Source: a virus. From it: a stretch of DNA of 27,500 nt. The DNA lies in IMG/VR virus record IMGVR_UViG_3300044961_000060, positions 1 to 27,500 of that record; one strand, given 5' to 3'. The notes under the pieces are model-generated. The model had not been told where the DNA came from and searched no databases. It worked only from the letters and a program-made list of their open reading frames with translations. Shown here one piece after another: positions 22,286 to 27,500 of this stretch. Position 1 is the first letter of the stretch; the number at the start of each line of letters is the position of its first letter. A program made the translations under genes and the position numbers.

Positions 22286-22404
22286 CGGTTCACTCCGGTG
22301 GTGTGCGGTAAGTGAAGTGAACTTTAGCAGAATAAACCTGCCTTGTATAGTAGGCTACTAAATAATTTTCGGCATTGCGGTGGTTTGCCTAGGATTCAGG
22401 CAAC
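22286..22404 (-). promoter_or_regulatory. Promoter and operator region of the minus early operon
   Basis: This AT-rich gap has a perfect 13-base palindrome TAGTAGGCTACTA at 22348-22360 and an inverted repeat TTGCCT (22385-22390) and AGGCAA (22398-22403) with a 7-base spacer. On the minus strand the palindrome overlaps TACTATACA, the best -10-like sequence; no convincing -35 was seen. Repressor or Cro binding here would control the recombination operon, as at lambda PL. Confidence 0.5.
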
Positions 22405-22427
22405 AAAAAACCCGCCGAAGCGGGTTT
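22405..22427 (-). terminator. Rho-independent terminator after the repressor unit
   Basis: An 8-bp stem AAACCCGC/GCGGGTTT (22408-22415 and 22420-22427) with a TTCG loop on the minus strand and a T-run (complement of A at 22405-22410). It ends transcription of the repressor and its coupled membrane gene before the operon promoter. Confidence 0.85.
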
Positions 22428-22449
22428 GGTGGGTGAGCCGCGATTGAGC

Positions 22450-22680
22450 TCAGTCGCACACGATGTAGTGGCCGGCCTTGTCGAATTCGGACCGGCAGTT
22501 GGTTTCAGCGCTATCGCCCCAGTGAAAGACTGGGAACGACAGCATTAAGCCGATGGCCCATGCAGCGAGAACAGCCAACGCGGCGTATTCCTTCCAGGGC
22601 GCATTCAGTTTGATCTTGACGTTGCTGCCCAGCAGGGCGATCAGGCCAACAAAGGCGACGAGCCAGATTGCCAAGTGCAT
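22450..22680 (-). CDS. Membrane protein co-transcribed with the repressor
   Basis: A 76-residue protein with two likely membrane segments at about 2-19 (HLAIWLVAFVGLIALLGS) and 33-53 (AALAVLAAWAIGLMLSFPVF). A hydrophilic C-terminus follows, with two cysteines (NCRSEF... IVCD). The ATG at 22680 lies one base after the repressor stop, so it is coupled to cI and should be made in the lysogen. Small membrane proteins in that position often give superinfection exclusion or lysogenic conversion. No family is recognised. Confidence 0.6.
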   Translation of the reverse strand: MHLAIWLVAFVGLIALLGSNVKIKLNAPWKEYAALAVLAAWAIGLMLSFPVFHWGDSAETNCRSEFDKAGHYIVCD

Positions 22681-22681
22681 T

Positions 22682-23338
22682 TCACCTTCTCCTGTACTTC
22701 CTGTGTTCCACCATGGTGCCGATGATCCGCACCGGCGTGACATCTGACCGGATTGTCGGGTAGTCGTCATTCAACGGCACCAGCTCGAACACCGTATTGC
22801 CGGCTGCGTCCATGCTTCGCGGCCTGTATTTCTTGAACGTCGCTTCTTCCTCTCCATTCTTGGCGACAACAAAGTCGCCGGGCTGCGGCCTGATGCCGGG
22901 GTCGATGATCACTCGATCACCAGGGCGAAACTCCGGCAGCATTGAATCCCCTTTGATTTCCAGTGCAAAGGCATCTTCAGACAACTCCAAGTCGGTCATT
23001 AGCCAGTCATGTGCATCGTGTGGTTGGAACGGGTTGACAGCGCCAGCCCAGTTGCCAGCTTGCACATAGTTGATAAGCGGGACTCGCCTTGCACCAATGT
23101 TCGCCGGATGGACGTTGTTGTCAGAAACCAATTTTGGGCCTTTGCCCGTTACGAGCCAAGTTGAGCTAAACCCTGTAGCTCTTTCAAGCGCTTCGGCTGT
23201 TTCGGCCTTGAGGCTCTTGATACGCCCATCCAGCCACTGACTGACCGCGCCGGGACTCTTGCGAGTTTCGGCAGCGATCTGAGCCTGCGTTTTACCCGAG
23301 TGGGCAAGCGCTTCGCGTATTCTGTCTGAGAGTGTCAT
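22682..23338 (-). CDS. cI: CI-like repressor with S24 (LexA-type) peptidase domain
   Basis: The 218-residue repressor has an N-terminal helix-turn-helix (residues about 15-40, KTQAQIAAETRKSPGAVSQW) and a C-terminal S24 autocleavage domain. Its Ala94-Gly95 cleavage bond lies in NYVQAGNWAG, Ser132 in IKGDSMLPEF and the general base is probably Lys169 in ATFKKY. RecA-stimulated self-cleavage is expected, so DNA damage should induce this phage. The ATG at 23338 begins the conserved domain; the 13-residue extension to 23377 runs into the divergent promoter and is unlikely. It faces the Cro-like gene across about 70 bases. Confidence 0.92.
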   Translation of the reverse strand: MTLSDRIREALAHSGKTQAQIAAETRKSPGAVSQWLDGRIKSLKAETAEALERATGFSSTWLVTGKGPKLVSDNNVHPANIGARRVPLINYVQAGNWAGAVNPFQPHDAHDWLMTDLELSEDAFALEIKGDSMLPEFRPGDRVIIDPGIRPQPGDFVVAKNGEEEATFKKYRPRSMDAAGNTVFELVPLNDDYPTIRSDVTPVRIIGTMVEHRKYRRR

Positions 23339-23409
23339 GGCCTTATTAAGCCACCTAAAGGCTATAGGATGCTTCACAATATCGGTTTAGTGTGATAAAT
23401 TTCAAGCCC
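23339..23409. promoter_or_regulatory. Divergent cI-cro promoter/operator region
   Basis: The 71 bases between repressor and Cro-like gene are AT-rich against their surroundings. Half-site-like elements are present (AGCC/GGCT around ACCTAAA, and CTAAA with TTTAG), and there are -10-like sequences such as TATAGGAT, but no unambiguous -35/-10 pair. The location between divergent regulators is the main evidence. Confidence 0.5.
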
Positions 23410-23634
23410 ATGAAAACCGAAGAAGCCATCCAACTAGCCGGGTCCGCCGCGACGCTGGCCAAGATTCTCAATGTCACCCCGTCCGCTGTGACTCAGTGGA
23501 GGGATGGCCCCCTGCCTGATCTTCGGCTTGTCCAGCTCTACGCGATCCGGCCCGAGTGGTTCAAGGGGCGCCCTGTCCCTTCTGTTCGCCGCAAGGTGGG
23601 AAAGAAGCGTAAGCCAGTCACTGAAGGCGTCTGA
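23410..23634 (+). CDS. cro: Cro-like helix-turn-helix regulator
   Basis: A 74-residue protein divergently placed to cI. The helix-turn-helix is MKTEEAIQLAGSAATLAKIL with NVTPSAVTQWRDGP, where VTPSAVTQW is the recognition helix, as in Cro proteins of the YdaS/Cro type. A basic C-terminus (VRRKVGKKRKPV) follows. I prefer ATG 23410; a GTG at 23392 is also in frame and no strong ribosome site distinguishes them. It should repress cI and the early promoters. The stop is just before the O-like gene. Confidence 0.85.
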   Translation: MKTEEAIQLAGSAATLAKILNVTPSAVTQWRDGPLPDLRLVQLYAIRPEWFKGRPVPSVRRKVGKKRKPVTEGV

Positions 23635-23637
23635 GCC

Positions 23638-24540
23638 ATGGCCGGCGACTGGATCAAGATGCGCGGTAATCTGTGGGACGACCCACGGGTTGCAAAACTT
23701 TGCGACCTGACAGAGCAGGGTGAGGCCGCCGTCATTGGTGGGCTTTACTGGCTGTGGGCCACGGCAGACCAGCACAGCGAAGACGGGATCATGCCCGGGC
23801 TGACGCTGCGCCAGATTGACCGCAAGACTGGTGTGCCAGGGCTTGGCAATGCTTTGGTGTGCATCGGGTGGCTGGCCGATCACCCCGAAGGCGTGCGCAT
23901 CGTCCGGTTTGAAGAGCACAACGGCACGTCTGCCAAGAGGCGCGCTGTAACGGCAAAACGTGTGGCCAGCCACCGCTCAGGTAACGCCGATGCAACCGCA
24001 GACGATGCAGCCGGTAACGCTGATGTAACGCAGACAGCGTTACAGGATGAGCACGCGAGCGTTACAGGTGCGTTAGCTAGAGAAAGAGAAAGAGAAGAGA
24101 AGAATACTTCTTCACTTCGTTCAGAAGTAGAGCCGCGCAAGCGCAGCGCACCCGCTCAGGTTTCCCGGCCTGACGACGTTGCCGAACAGACCTGGGCCGA
24201 CTGGCTGGCACTGCGCAAGGCCAAGAAGGCCCCAGTCACCGAGACCGTGCTGGAGCAGGCCAAGCGCGAGAGCGAGAAGGCCGACATGCCGCTGGATGCC
24301 TTCCTGCAGGTGTGGTGCATGCGCGGGTCGCAAGGCCTGCAGGCCGACTGGCTGAAGCCGGCCGAGCGCCAAACCGCCAGCCGCCAGCCCATGAGCTACG
24401 CCCAGCAGGACGAGCTGGCGCGCCGCGCTCGCTGGGAGGAAATGACCGGCCGCAAGTGGCCAGAGACAGGCCAGCCAGCCGATGCCGACGACTACATCGA
24501 CATCACACCCCCGCAGCCGAAATTGAGGGTCGCCACATGA
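23638..24540 (+). CDS. O-like replication initiation protein
   Basis: The 300-residue protein begins MAGDWIKMRGNLWDDPRVAK and carries a winged-helix-type domain (about 1-95) with AAVIGGLYWLWATADQHSED and LTLRQIDRKTGVPG, as in phage replication proteins that replace host DnaA. A Ala/Asn/Thr-rich low-complexity segment (about 108-150) matches the iteron DNA at 23947-24076. The C-terminal half (VAEQTWADWLALRKAKKAPV and onwards) is a conserved domain of phage O-like proteins. ATG 23638 follows GAAGG. Its stop overlaps the P-like gene by ATGA. It would bind the iterons inside its own gene, as lambda O does. Domain family named from pattern and context. Confidence 0.75.
   Translation: MAGDWIKMRGNLWDDPRVAKLCDLTEQGEAAVIGGLYWLWATADQHSEDGIMPGLTLRQIDRKTGVPGLGNALVCIGWLADHPEGVRIVRFEEHNGTSAKRRAVTAKRVASHRSGNADATADDAAGNADVTQTALQDEHASVTGALAREREREEKNTSSLRSEVEPRKRSAPAQVSRPDDVAEQTWADWLALRKAKKAPVTETVLEQAKRESEKADMPLDAFLQVWCMRGSQGLQADWLKPAERQTASRQPMSYAQQDELARRARWEEMTGRKWPETGQPADADDYIDITPPQPKLRVAT
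23947..24130 (+). other. Candidate replication origin: iterons and purine-rich tract within the O-like gene
   Basis: GTAACG or GTAACGC occurs at 23947, 23981, 24014 and 24025; the inverted form GCGTTAC/G occurs at 24037, 24059 and 24070. Directly afterwards lies a GA-rich stretch (GAGAAAGAGAAAGAGAAGAG, 24080-24100) with TACTTCTTCACTTC, locally much more AT-rich than the flanking DNA. Iterons followed by an AT-rich unwinding region in the middle of gene O is the layout of the lambda origin. Confidence 0.65.
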
Positions 24541-25004
24541 GCCTGCCCACCAAAGCGATTGACCGACTGTTCGAGCGCCTGGCCGCCACCTATGGGGCCG
24601 GATGGACGCGCCAATGGGCCGATGTGCCGATGGCCGATGTGAAGGCGGCATGGGCTCATGAGCTGTCCACGTTCGCGCAGAGCCTGCACCGGATTGCCTG
24701 GGCGCTGGAGAACCTGCCGCCTAAGTGCCCGAACGTGATCGAGTTCAAGCACCTGTGCCGCCAGGCGCCAGCGCCCGAGGCCCCGCGACTGCCTGAGCCG
24801 AAGGCCGACCCTGAACGGGTGAAGGCTGAGCTGGCCAAGCTGGGCGACGTGCGAACGCAAACCGTTCAGACCAGCACGACCGATCACAAAGCCTGGGCCA
24901 AGCGAATCCTGGCCCGCCATGAGGCTGGCGAGAAGATCAACCCCACCAGCCTGCGCTTTGCCCGCGAAGCGCTGCGCCAGCATCTGATTCCGGCTGAGAC
25001 ATGA
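24537..25004 (+). CDS. P-like replication partner protein
   Basis: A 155-residue helical protein starting at ATG 24537, overlapping the O-like stop by ATGA. Residues 1-80 are conserved in style with phage proteins found after O: PTKAIDRLFERLAATYGAGW, VKAAWAHELSTFAQSL and ALENLPPKCPNVIEFKHLC. A Pro/Ala linker with EAPRLPEPKADPERVKAELA follows and the C-terminus is helical. In lambda the protein in this position loads the host DnaB helicase. Here that role is inferred from position; longer in-frame starts upstream are in the O-like gene shadow. Confidence 0.6.
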   Translation: MSLPTKAIDRLFERLAATYGAGWTRQWADVPMADVKAAWAHELSTFAQSLHRIAWALENLPPKCPNVIEFKHLCRQAPAPEAPRLPEPKADPERVKAELAKLGDVRTQTVQTSTTDHKAWAKRILARHEAGEKINPTSLRFAREALRQHLIPAET

Positions 25005-25243
25005 CATGCCGCGCATGCCAACAGACCCAAGAGCGGCCGACCTGCGGGGCATATCGGTTCCAGTGCCTGGACTGCTGCACCCGGCTGGTGCTGAGTGCCT
25101 ACCCGAGCAAGCCCCACGCGGCCGCGATGCTGGCTGCTATCGAGCGGTTCCCGGGGAACCCTGGCCGGGCGCGCGTGCTGGCGTCCGTGCGCCTTGGCCT
25201 GGAGAAACGCCGCTCAGCTGGCCCGAGGTCCTGCACGGAATGA
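25001..25243 (+). CDS. Small Cys-rich (zinc-finger-like) phage protein
   Basis: An 80-residue protein overlapping the P-like stop by ATGA. The first 30 residues contain five to six cysteines (MTCRACQQTQERPTCGAYRF, then QCLDCCTRL), consistent with a zinc finger. A helical basic region follows. It has the look of small phage proteins that precede the DNA methyltransferase in nin-like regions, but no function is assigned. Confidence 0.6.
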   Translation: MTCRACQQTQERPTCGAYRFQCLDCCTRLVLSAYPSKPHAAAMLAAIERFPGNPGRARVLASVRLGLEKRRSAGPRSCTE

Positions 25244-25256
25244 GAGAGGGCGTGCT

Positions 25257-26270
25257 GTGACCGCCTACTACAACGAAATCGACCCGAGCGCGGCCCAGTG
25301 GCTGCGCAACCTGATCGACGCGGGCCACATCGCGCCCGGCTATGTGGACGAAAGGAGTATCGAAGATGTTTTTCCAAGCGACCTACGAGGCTTCACCCAG
25401 TGCCATTTCTTCGCCGGCATTGGCGTCTGGTCCTACGCCTTGCGTCAAGCAGGATGGAGTGATGACCGACCTGTTTGGACTGGTTCCTGTCCGTGCCAAC
25501 CTTTCAGCGCGGCAGGCAAAGGAACTGGGTTTGATGACGAGCGGCACCTGTGGCCAGCCTTTCATCACCTCATCAAAGAGTGCAAGCCTGCAACGGTCAT
25601 TGGAGAGCAGGTTGCAAGCAAGGACGCTGACGCTTGGATCGACCTTGTACACACTGACCTGGAAGCAATGGGTTACGCCTTCGGGGCGGTCCCGTTTCCG
25701 TCTGCGGGCGTCGGTGCGCCGCACATCCGAGACCGGCTTTACTGGGTGGGTCACTCCAGCCGCGCGAGATTGGAAGGACACCCCGGGCATGGTCGCGCAG
25801 CGCGACGGGCGGGATCGACTGGACCAGTTGCCACGGCAGGCCTATCTGGCTGGGTGGCCGACAACGACAGCGGCGGATGCCAGCCGTGGGGTGAAGGAAG
25901 CCCGGCCGTGGGACACGGGCAAGCCGCTGGGGCAGATCGTGGCGTTGGCGGGCTGGCCAGCACCTCAGACCAGCGACAGCACGGGCGGCGGGCAAGCGAA
26001 ACGTGCGATGGGGGATACACGCCACGGCTCGAATCTGAACGACTTTGCGATGCTGGCATTGCCAGCCCGACTAACGGATTCTGGCGAGCTGCTGACTGGC
26101 TCCTGTGCCGCGATGGAAAGTGGCGGCCAGTTGAACCCGGCACATTCCCGCTGGCTCATGGGGCTTCCTCCCGAGTGGTGCGCCTGCGCGCCTACGGCAA
26201 CGCCATCAACGCGAAAGCTGCCCAAGTCTTCATTGAATGCGTGATGGATGGGTTGGAGGCATGGGAATGA
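25257..26270 (+). CDS. C5 cytosine-specific DNA methyltransferase
   Basis: The 337-residue enzyme shows the motifs of C5 methyltransferases. Motif I is FFAGIGVWSYALRQAGW (AdoMet binding). Motif IV is SCPCQPFSAAGKG, with catalytic Cys80. Motif VI appears as VIGEQV (the usual ENV triad is EQV), motif VIII as RDRLYWVG and motif X as YGNAINAKAAQVFIECV. The region between VIII and X is Gly/Arg-rich and would be the target-recognition part. The GTG at 25257 starts the domain. It may protect phage DNA against restriction. The stop overlaps the next ATG (ATGA). Almost 87 percent of it is overlapped by a second ORF in the +1 frame, so its amino-acid composition between motifs may reflect double coding. 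Confidence 0.85.
   Translation: MTAYYNEIDPSAAQWLRNLIDAGHIAPGYVDERSIEDVFPSDLRGFTQCHFFAGIGVWSYALRQAGWSDDRPVWTGSCPCQPFSAAGKGTGFDDERHLWPAFHHLIKECKPATVIGEQVASKDADAWIDLVHTDLEAMGYAFGAVPFPSAGVGAPHIRDRLYWVGHSSRARLEGHPGHGRAARRAGSTGPVATAGLSGWVADNDSGGCQPWGEGSPAVGHGQAAGADRGVGGLASTSDQRQHGRRASETCDGGYTPRLESERLCDAGIASPTNGFWRAADWLLCRDGKWRPVEPGTFPLAHGASSRVVRLRAYGNAINAKAAQVFIECVMDGLEAWE
25366..26244 (+). CDS. Overlapping conserved phage protein inside the methyltransferase gene (+1 frame)
   Basis: A 292-residue ORF in the +1 frame, wholly inside the methyltransferase gene. ATG 25366 has a strong AAAGGAG site (25351-25357) at the right distance. I recognise the protein as a recurring phage hypothetical: VRANLSARQAKELGLMTSGT, LGSTLYTLTWKQWVTPSGRS, LRASVRRTS, and an ending AAMESGGQLNPAHSRWLMGL with PPEWC. 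A Trp-centred motif repeats: GWVTPAARDW, GWPTTTAADAS and GWPAPQTSDS. No function is known. Its ordered, Trp-bearing sequence makes a chance ORF unlikely. Both frames seem to be coding. It lacks catalytic motifs that I can name. Confidence 0.72.
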   Translation: MFFQATYEASPSAISSPALASGPTPCVKQDGVMTDLFGLVPVRANLSARQAKELGLMTSGTCGQPFITSSKSASLQRSLESRLQARTLTLGSTLYTLTWKQWVTPSGRSRFRLRASVRRTSETGFTGWVTPAARDWKDTPGMVAQRDGRDRLDQLPRQAYLAGWPTTTAADASRGVKEARPWDTGKPLGQIVALAGWPAPQTSDSTGGGQAKRAMGDTRHGSNLNDFAMLALPARLTDSGELLTGSCAAMESGGQLNPAHSRWLMGLPPEWCACAPTATPSTRKLPKSSLNA

Positions 26271-26479
26271 AGCTGTACTGCGCCCTGTGTGGCCGCCCGA
26301 TGGACCAGGCGGCCGTTCTGATCGGCAATCACCCAGTCGGGCCGAAGTGCGCCCAGCGTGCCGGCCTGATGCCGCTGGCCCAGCGCAAGAGCGGGCTGGT
26401 GTTCCCTGTCCTGCGCCTCAAGCTGGCCAAGCCGCAACAGCCGCAGACCGCCGACCTGTTTGAAGAGGCCGAGGCATGA
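26267..26479 (+). CDS. Small Cys-containing phage protein
   Basis: A 70-residue protein starting at ATG 26267, which overlaps the methyltransferase stop by ATGA and lies 8 bases after GGAGG (26254-26258). An in-frame ATG at 26261 is too near that ribosome site. CALCG at residues 5-9 and GPKCAQR at about 25-31 form a possible zinc site, with a Pro/Gln-rich, acidic tail. It overlaps ninB by ATGA. Function unknown; common in nin-like regions. Confidence 0.6.
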   Translation: MKLYCALCGRPMDQAAVLIGNHPVGPKCAQRAGLMPLAQRKSGLVFPVLRLKLAKPQQPQTADLFEEAEA

Positions 26480-26925
26480 GCGAGCGGACCGTCATCCGAT
26501 GCTGGGAACCGGTGCAGGCCCACAAGGCCATGACCGGCCAGCTGTGGCCACTGCTGAAGGCGCACCTGATGGCCGGCCGCCGCATGGTGGTCGAGGCGCG
26601 CGAGGAAACGCGAAGCCTGGCCGAGAACGCCATGCTCCACGCCCTGCTGACCCAGATCAGCAAGCAAGTCGAGTGGGCCGGCAAGAAGCGCGACGTGGAA
26701 ACGTGGAAGCGCCTCCTGACCGCCGCATGGTGCCGAGCCCGAGGCGAACACATCGAAATGCTGCCCGCGCTGGATGGCCACGGGGTGGACATCGTGTTCC
26801 GCCGCACCAGTCAACTGACCCGCAGCGAATGCGCCGAGCTGATCGAGTTCGTATTGGCATGGGCTGCAGAGCATGGAGTGCACACCGGCAGGGTGGACCC
26901 TGAGACCGGGGAGATTTACCAGTGA
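26476..26925 (+). CDS. ninB: NinB-like recombination protein
   Basis: A 149-residue protein of the NinB/Orf family. It shows the family core RSLAENAMLHALLTQISKQV followed by EWAGKKRDVETWKRLLTAA, then VDIVFRRTSQLTRSECAELI and a C-terminal VLAWAAEHGVHTGR. In lambda Orf (NinB) is a recombination mediator that binds SSB and supports single-strand annealing, so it may work with the SSB and ERF of this phage. ATG 26476 and GTG 26922 overlaps tie it to both neighbours. Confidence 0.85.
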   Translation: MSERTVIRCWEPVQAHKAMTGQLWPLLKAHLMAGRRMVVEAREETRSLAENAMLHALLTQISKQVEWAGKKRDVETWKRLLTAAWCRARGEHIEMLPALDGHGVDIVFRRTSQLTRSECAELIEFVLAWAAEHGVHTGRVDPETGEIYQ

Positions 26926-27476
26926 AGTCGTGCAAGGTGTGTTCCGAGTATTTCAGCCCATCGAGGCCGATGCAGAAAGTGTGCTCGCCCAGCTGCGCGA
27001 TGAAGCACGCCAGAGCCCTCGCGGAAAAGAAGCAGGCCAAAGAGCAGGCGCAAGAGCGCAAGGCCATCAAGGCCAAGCTGCAGGCAATGCAGACCAAGCC
27101 CCAGCTGGTGAAGAAGGCCCAGACGGCATTCAACGCATTCATCCGCGCCCGTGACGCCGGCAAGCCCTGCATTTCCTGCGGCCGACCACTGGGCACCGAG
27201 CCCAACACCTACGACTGCGGACACTACCGAAGCGTGGGCAGTGCGCCCCACATGCGGTTTGTGGAAGACAACGCCCATGGCCAGTGCAAGCACTGCAACA
27301 ACCACCTAGCCGGGAACCACGTCGAGTACCGCAAGGGCCTGATCGAACGCATCGGGCCCCGGGCGGTGGAGTTGATCGAGGCCGACAGCACCCTGCGCAA
27401 GTACACCCATGAGGGATTGATCGAGATTGCCCGGTACTACCGCGAGCAAGCCCGCAAGCTGGGGGGCAAGGCGTGA
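26922..27476 (+). CDS. ninG: NinG-like (Rap) recombination protein
   Basis: A 184-residue protein of the NinG/Rap family. Zinc ligands C4-C7 (CKVC) and C21-C25 (VCSPSC) form the N-terminal finger, followed by a Lys/Gln/Glu coiled helix (about 30-58). A C-terminal domain has CISCGRPLG, DCGHYRS, HGQCKHCNNHLAGNHVEYR and a helix ending YYREQARKLGG. Rap is a structure-specific nuclease acting on recombination intermediates. Start is GTG 26922 overlapping the ninB stop (GTGA); the stop overlaps the next GTG. Confidence 0.88.
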   Translation: MKSCKVCSEYFSPSRPMQKVCSPSCAMKHARALAEKKQAKEQAQERKAIKAKLQAMQTKPQLVKKAQTAFNAFIRARDAGKPCISCGRPLGTEPNTYDCGHYRSVGSAPHMRFVEDNAHGQCKHCNNHLAGNHVEYRKGLIERIGPRAVELIEADSTLRKYTHEGLIEIARYYREQARKLGGKA

Positions 27477-27500
27477 AGCGAGACATGGATGTGGACCATT
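27473..27500 (+). CDS. Start of a further phage gene, cut by the window
   Basis: GTG 27473 overlaps the ninG stop (GTGA) and the frame stays open to the window end, giving MKRDMDVDH. DUF2513 proteins often begin MKRDMD, which is a weak hint only. Nine residues do not allow identification. Confidence 0.4.

Overview
The window is a 27.5 kb piece of a temperate tailed phage. It is GC-rich, with codon use typical of a betaproteobacterial host; the host family (Burkholderiales, perhaps Comamonadaceae-like) is an inference from protein resemblance only. The late genes suggest a podovirus: a tail adaptor, a nozzle/stabilisation protein, three internal-protein candidates and a 2,329-residue polyvalent virion protein. 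The early half is organised like a lambdoid phage. No rRNA, tRNA, CRISPR array or insertion sequence was seen.

Positions 1-15303, plus strand, late module. The window opens in the 3' end of a gene that looks like the target of a diversity-generating retroelement (DGR). A perfect 8-bp hairpin with a GAAA loop follows its stop. Next is a 136-codon ORF that reads as the start of Avd joined in frame to the end of the DGR reverse transcriptase, so the retroelement seems to have been disabled by deletion. Then come a tail-region protein, two small proteins, a collagen-repeat tail protein, adaptor, nozzle protein, GNAT acetyltransferase, three internal proteins, the giant polyvalent protein (RadC-like JAB domain, duplicated modules, FDDLIP motifs), an M15 endolysin and a 3-TM holin.

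Positions 15304-16833 hold a minus-strand tyrosine integrase and, at its 5' side, a cluster of eight TGATGCACC-like repeats likely to be arm sites of attP or Xis sites. Phage genes continue on both sides of int, so the sequence looks like an unintegrated or circular form.

Positions 16762-22285, minus strand, form one long PL-like operon. In transcription order it has two small membrane proteins, an ERF annealing recombinase, a small phage protein, a PD-(D/E)XK exonuclease, a coiled-coil protein, SSB, a conserved phage protein, a YfdQ/DUF2303 protein, an Acb2-like/MazG-like fusion (a candidate anti-CBASS protein), a PrtN-like activator, a zinc ribbon and a 49-residue protein. The operon ends in a strong terminator.

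Positions 22286-23634 are the immunity region: operon promoter with palindromic operators, a terminator, a membrane protein coupled to an S24-type CI repressor, and a divergent Cro-like protein.

Positions 23638-27500, plus strand, are the replication and nin-like region. It has an O-like initiator with internal iterons (candidate origin), a P-like partner, a small Cys-rich protein, a C5 cytosine methyltransferase almost wholly overlapped by a second well-initiated ORF, a small Cys protein, NinB, NinG and the start of a further gene. The most interesting points are the methyltransferase double-coding locus, the Acb2-MazG fusion and the collapsed DGR.
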